Below are positions 60,701 to 61,483 of a stretch of 61,483 bases of DNA, piece after piece; positions within the stretch are counted from its first letter, which is position 1, and the number at the start of each line of letters is the position of its first letter. The position numbers and the translations under genes are program-made. The stretch is from the NCBI GenBank assembly GCA_013368445.1, contig JAACJO010000061.1:1-61483 (forward strand). The letters run 5' to 3'. Source of the stretch: Leucocoprinus leucothites. Taxonomy: Eukaryota; Basidiomycota; Agaricomycetes; Agaricales; Agaricaceae. Below the pieces are notes generated by a model, which ran no database searches, was not told the origin of the DNA, and worked only from the letters and a program-made list of their open reading frames with translations.

Positions 60701-61483
60701 ATGGACCTTGGCGTTCTCCACAGATGGAATTTCCTACTGGCTGTGGCTGGCATACCAGACTATGTCTGTATAGCATACATCTGGAGGATGGACACTTGTA
60801 CTCTTATCAGGCCGGCCATTTCACTGGGCCCCGACTTCGGGCATTGTGTATTATATTCATGTGGTTACGAAGACTTGGCTATTGGCGTTCATGGCACAGC
60901 GTCGACAAAGATCTTTGACGCCACCACAGGCGATGTAATCTATTGTGGTGAGGGACTGATCGGGTAAAAGAGTACTCCCCTCCGTCACGCAGTGGCAGAA
61001 AAATTCTGCACGGGTATGATGACGGGACTATCAGGATGTGGGATTATCAGTGCCACACACAGGTCTCACCTGTCATTGATTTCGCCACTGATGATGACCC
61101 GGAGCACCTGGACGGACCGGAGCACCTGGACAGACCGGAGCACCTGGACGGACCGGTAGAGCCAGTGTTTTCACCTTGTGGTGGGACATTGGCGGTGAGC
61201 TACGGAGACGAGATCAGGCTTTTGAATACGACTACCAGTGAACCTATAAACCTCAGTCACCCTATCCGAACCAGGAGTGACAAGCTTGCCTTCTCTGGTG
61301 ATGGTAGATATCTAGCATCCTTTCAGTGGAGAAACAAAAAACTTATTGTGATCAACATATGGGAAGTGGGTACCGGATCAATCACCGTCATCTAGTCGTA
61401 ACTCGCGCGCCCAAAGAAAGCGTCTCCCATCTCTTCTTTGCTTCGAGCGACCATCGATTGGTTCTGTGTAGCTCAGTGAGGGA
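57738..61483 (+). pseudogene. NLR unit U6, truncated by window end, several frameshifts
   Basis: Sister of U4. Exons by comparison: ATG 57738-57740, then 57790-57898, 57960-58051, 58105-58221, NACHT 58275-59800 (1526 bp, in-frame loss of two codons in the EFAI..QQ region) and WD40 from 59853. The NACHT is intact with GFPGVGKSALAS and VVVVIDAADEC. Breaks: leader exon 3 is 1 bp short (cgggag against cggggag, about 58042), then single-base losses in runs near 60727 (ggaat for gggaat), 60964 (cgggta for cggggta) and 61378 (ggatc for ggaatc). All lie in short homopolymers, so base-calling error should be ruled out before calling the gene dead. The exon 2 donor is GTGCAT, weaker than in the sisters. 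The gene runs off the window. Confidence 0.8.
61099..61152 (+). repeat. Three copies of an 18-bp tandem repeat in U6
   Basis: ccggagcacctggac(g/a)ga three times in frame, encoding PEHLD(G/R). U4 has only one PEHLDG at the same place (31230). It lies between the seventh and eighth WD signatures. Confidence 0.9.

Noticed and set aside
61099..61152. Tandem repeat considered as a CRISPR-like array
   Set aside because: Repeats are directly adjacent without spacers and keep a coding frame.

Overview
Organism. The window looks like nuclear DNA of a basidiomycete fungus, most likely an agaricomycete. Protein-coding stretches are split by very short introns (49-73 bp) with fungal-type GTRNGT...YAG borders. 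The dominant gene family is a fungal NLR-like STAND protein: a NACHT NTPase with P-loop GFPGVGKS and Walker B DAADEC, joined to a long WD40 region. I saw no tRNA, rRNA or CRISPR array. Layout. The window is a same-strand tandem array of six NACHT-WD40 units, all on +: U1 (1-2800, 5' end outside the window), U2 (9131-14117), U3 (17219-21916), U4 (27849-32462), U5 (39987-44665) and U6 (57738 to past the window end). Aligning the copies by eye gives one six-exon model. The ATG is the last three bases of exon 1. Three short leader exons follow, then a NACHT exon of 1532 bp in U3, U4 and U5, then a WD40 exon of about 2.5 kb. U4 is the only copy open from ATG to stop (1447 codons). U3 is open through NACHT and WD40 but has a 4-bp deletion in leader exon 3. 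U5 is open until a frameshift late in the WD40 exon. U1, U2 and U6 carry several frameshifts. Between units. The 5-13 kb spacers are repeats of each other and hold decayed pieces of other genes. On the + strand there is a relic ('gene X') 1.2 kb or less after most NLR stops, a proline-rich relic whose best copy runs on into sequence resembling a VPS9-type (Rab5 GEF) protein at 34.4-35.0 kb, WD40 fragments and orphan NLR leaders. On the - strand there is a relic ('gene Y') with a conserved 56-bp GTAAGT...CAG intron. Large segmental duplications link 1-9.3 kb with 41.9-51.5 kb, 23.9-32.5 kb with 53.1-61.5 kb, and 15.0-19.4 kb with 37.5-42.2 kb. A 548-bp insertion with 16-bp terminal inverted repeats and an ATA target duplication sits in one duplicate only. 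Function. Proteins of this family are taken to be intracellular sensors in which the WD40 region recognises a ligand, the NACHT switches and oligomerises, and an N-terminal part signals (knowledge of fungal NLRs). Here the N-terminal part is a short leader with an SKRPKR basic cluster and an FFSNASGFQI..ST.IGSV motif rather than a recognised effector domain. The locus reads as a birth-and-death NLR cluster with one complete copy, two nearly complete copies and several decaying ones. All gene models, homology statements and identities are by eye, without any search.
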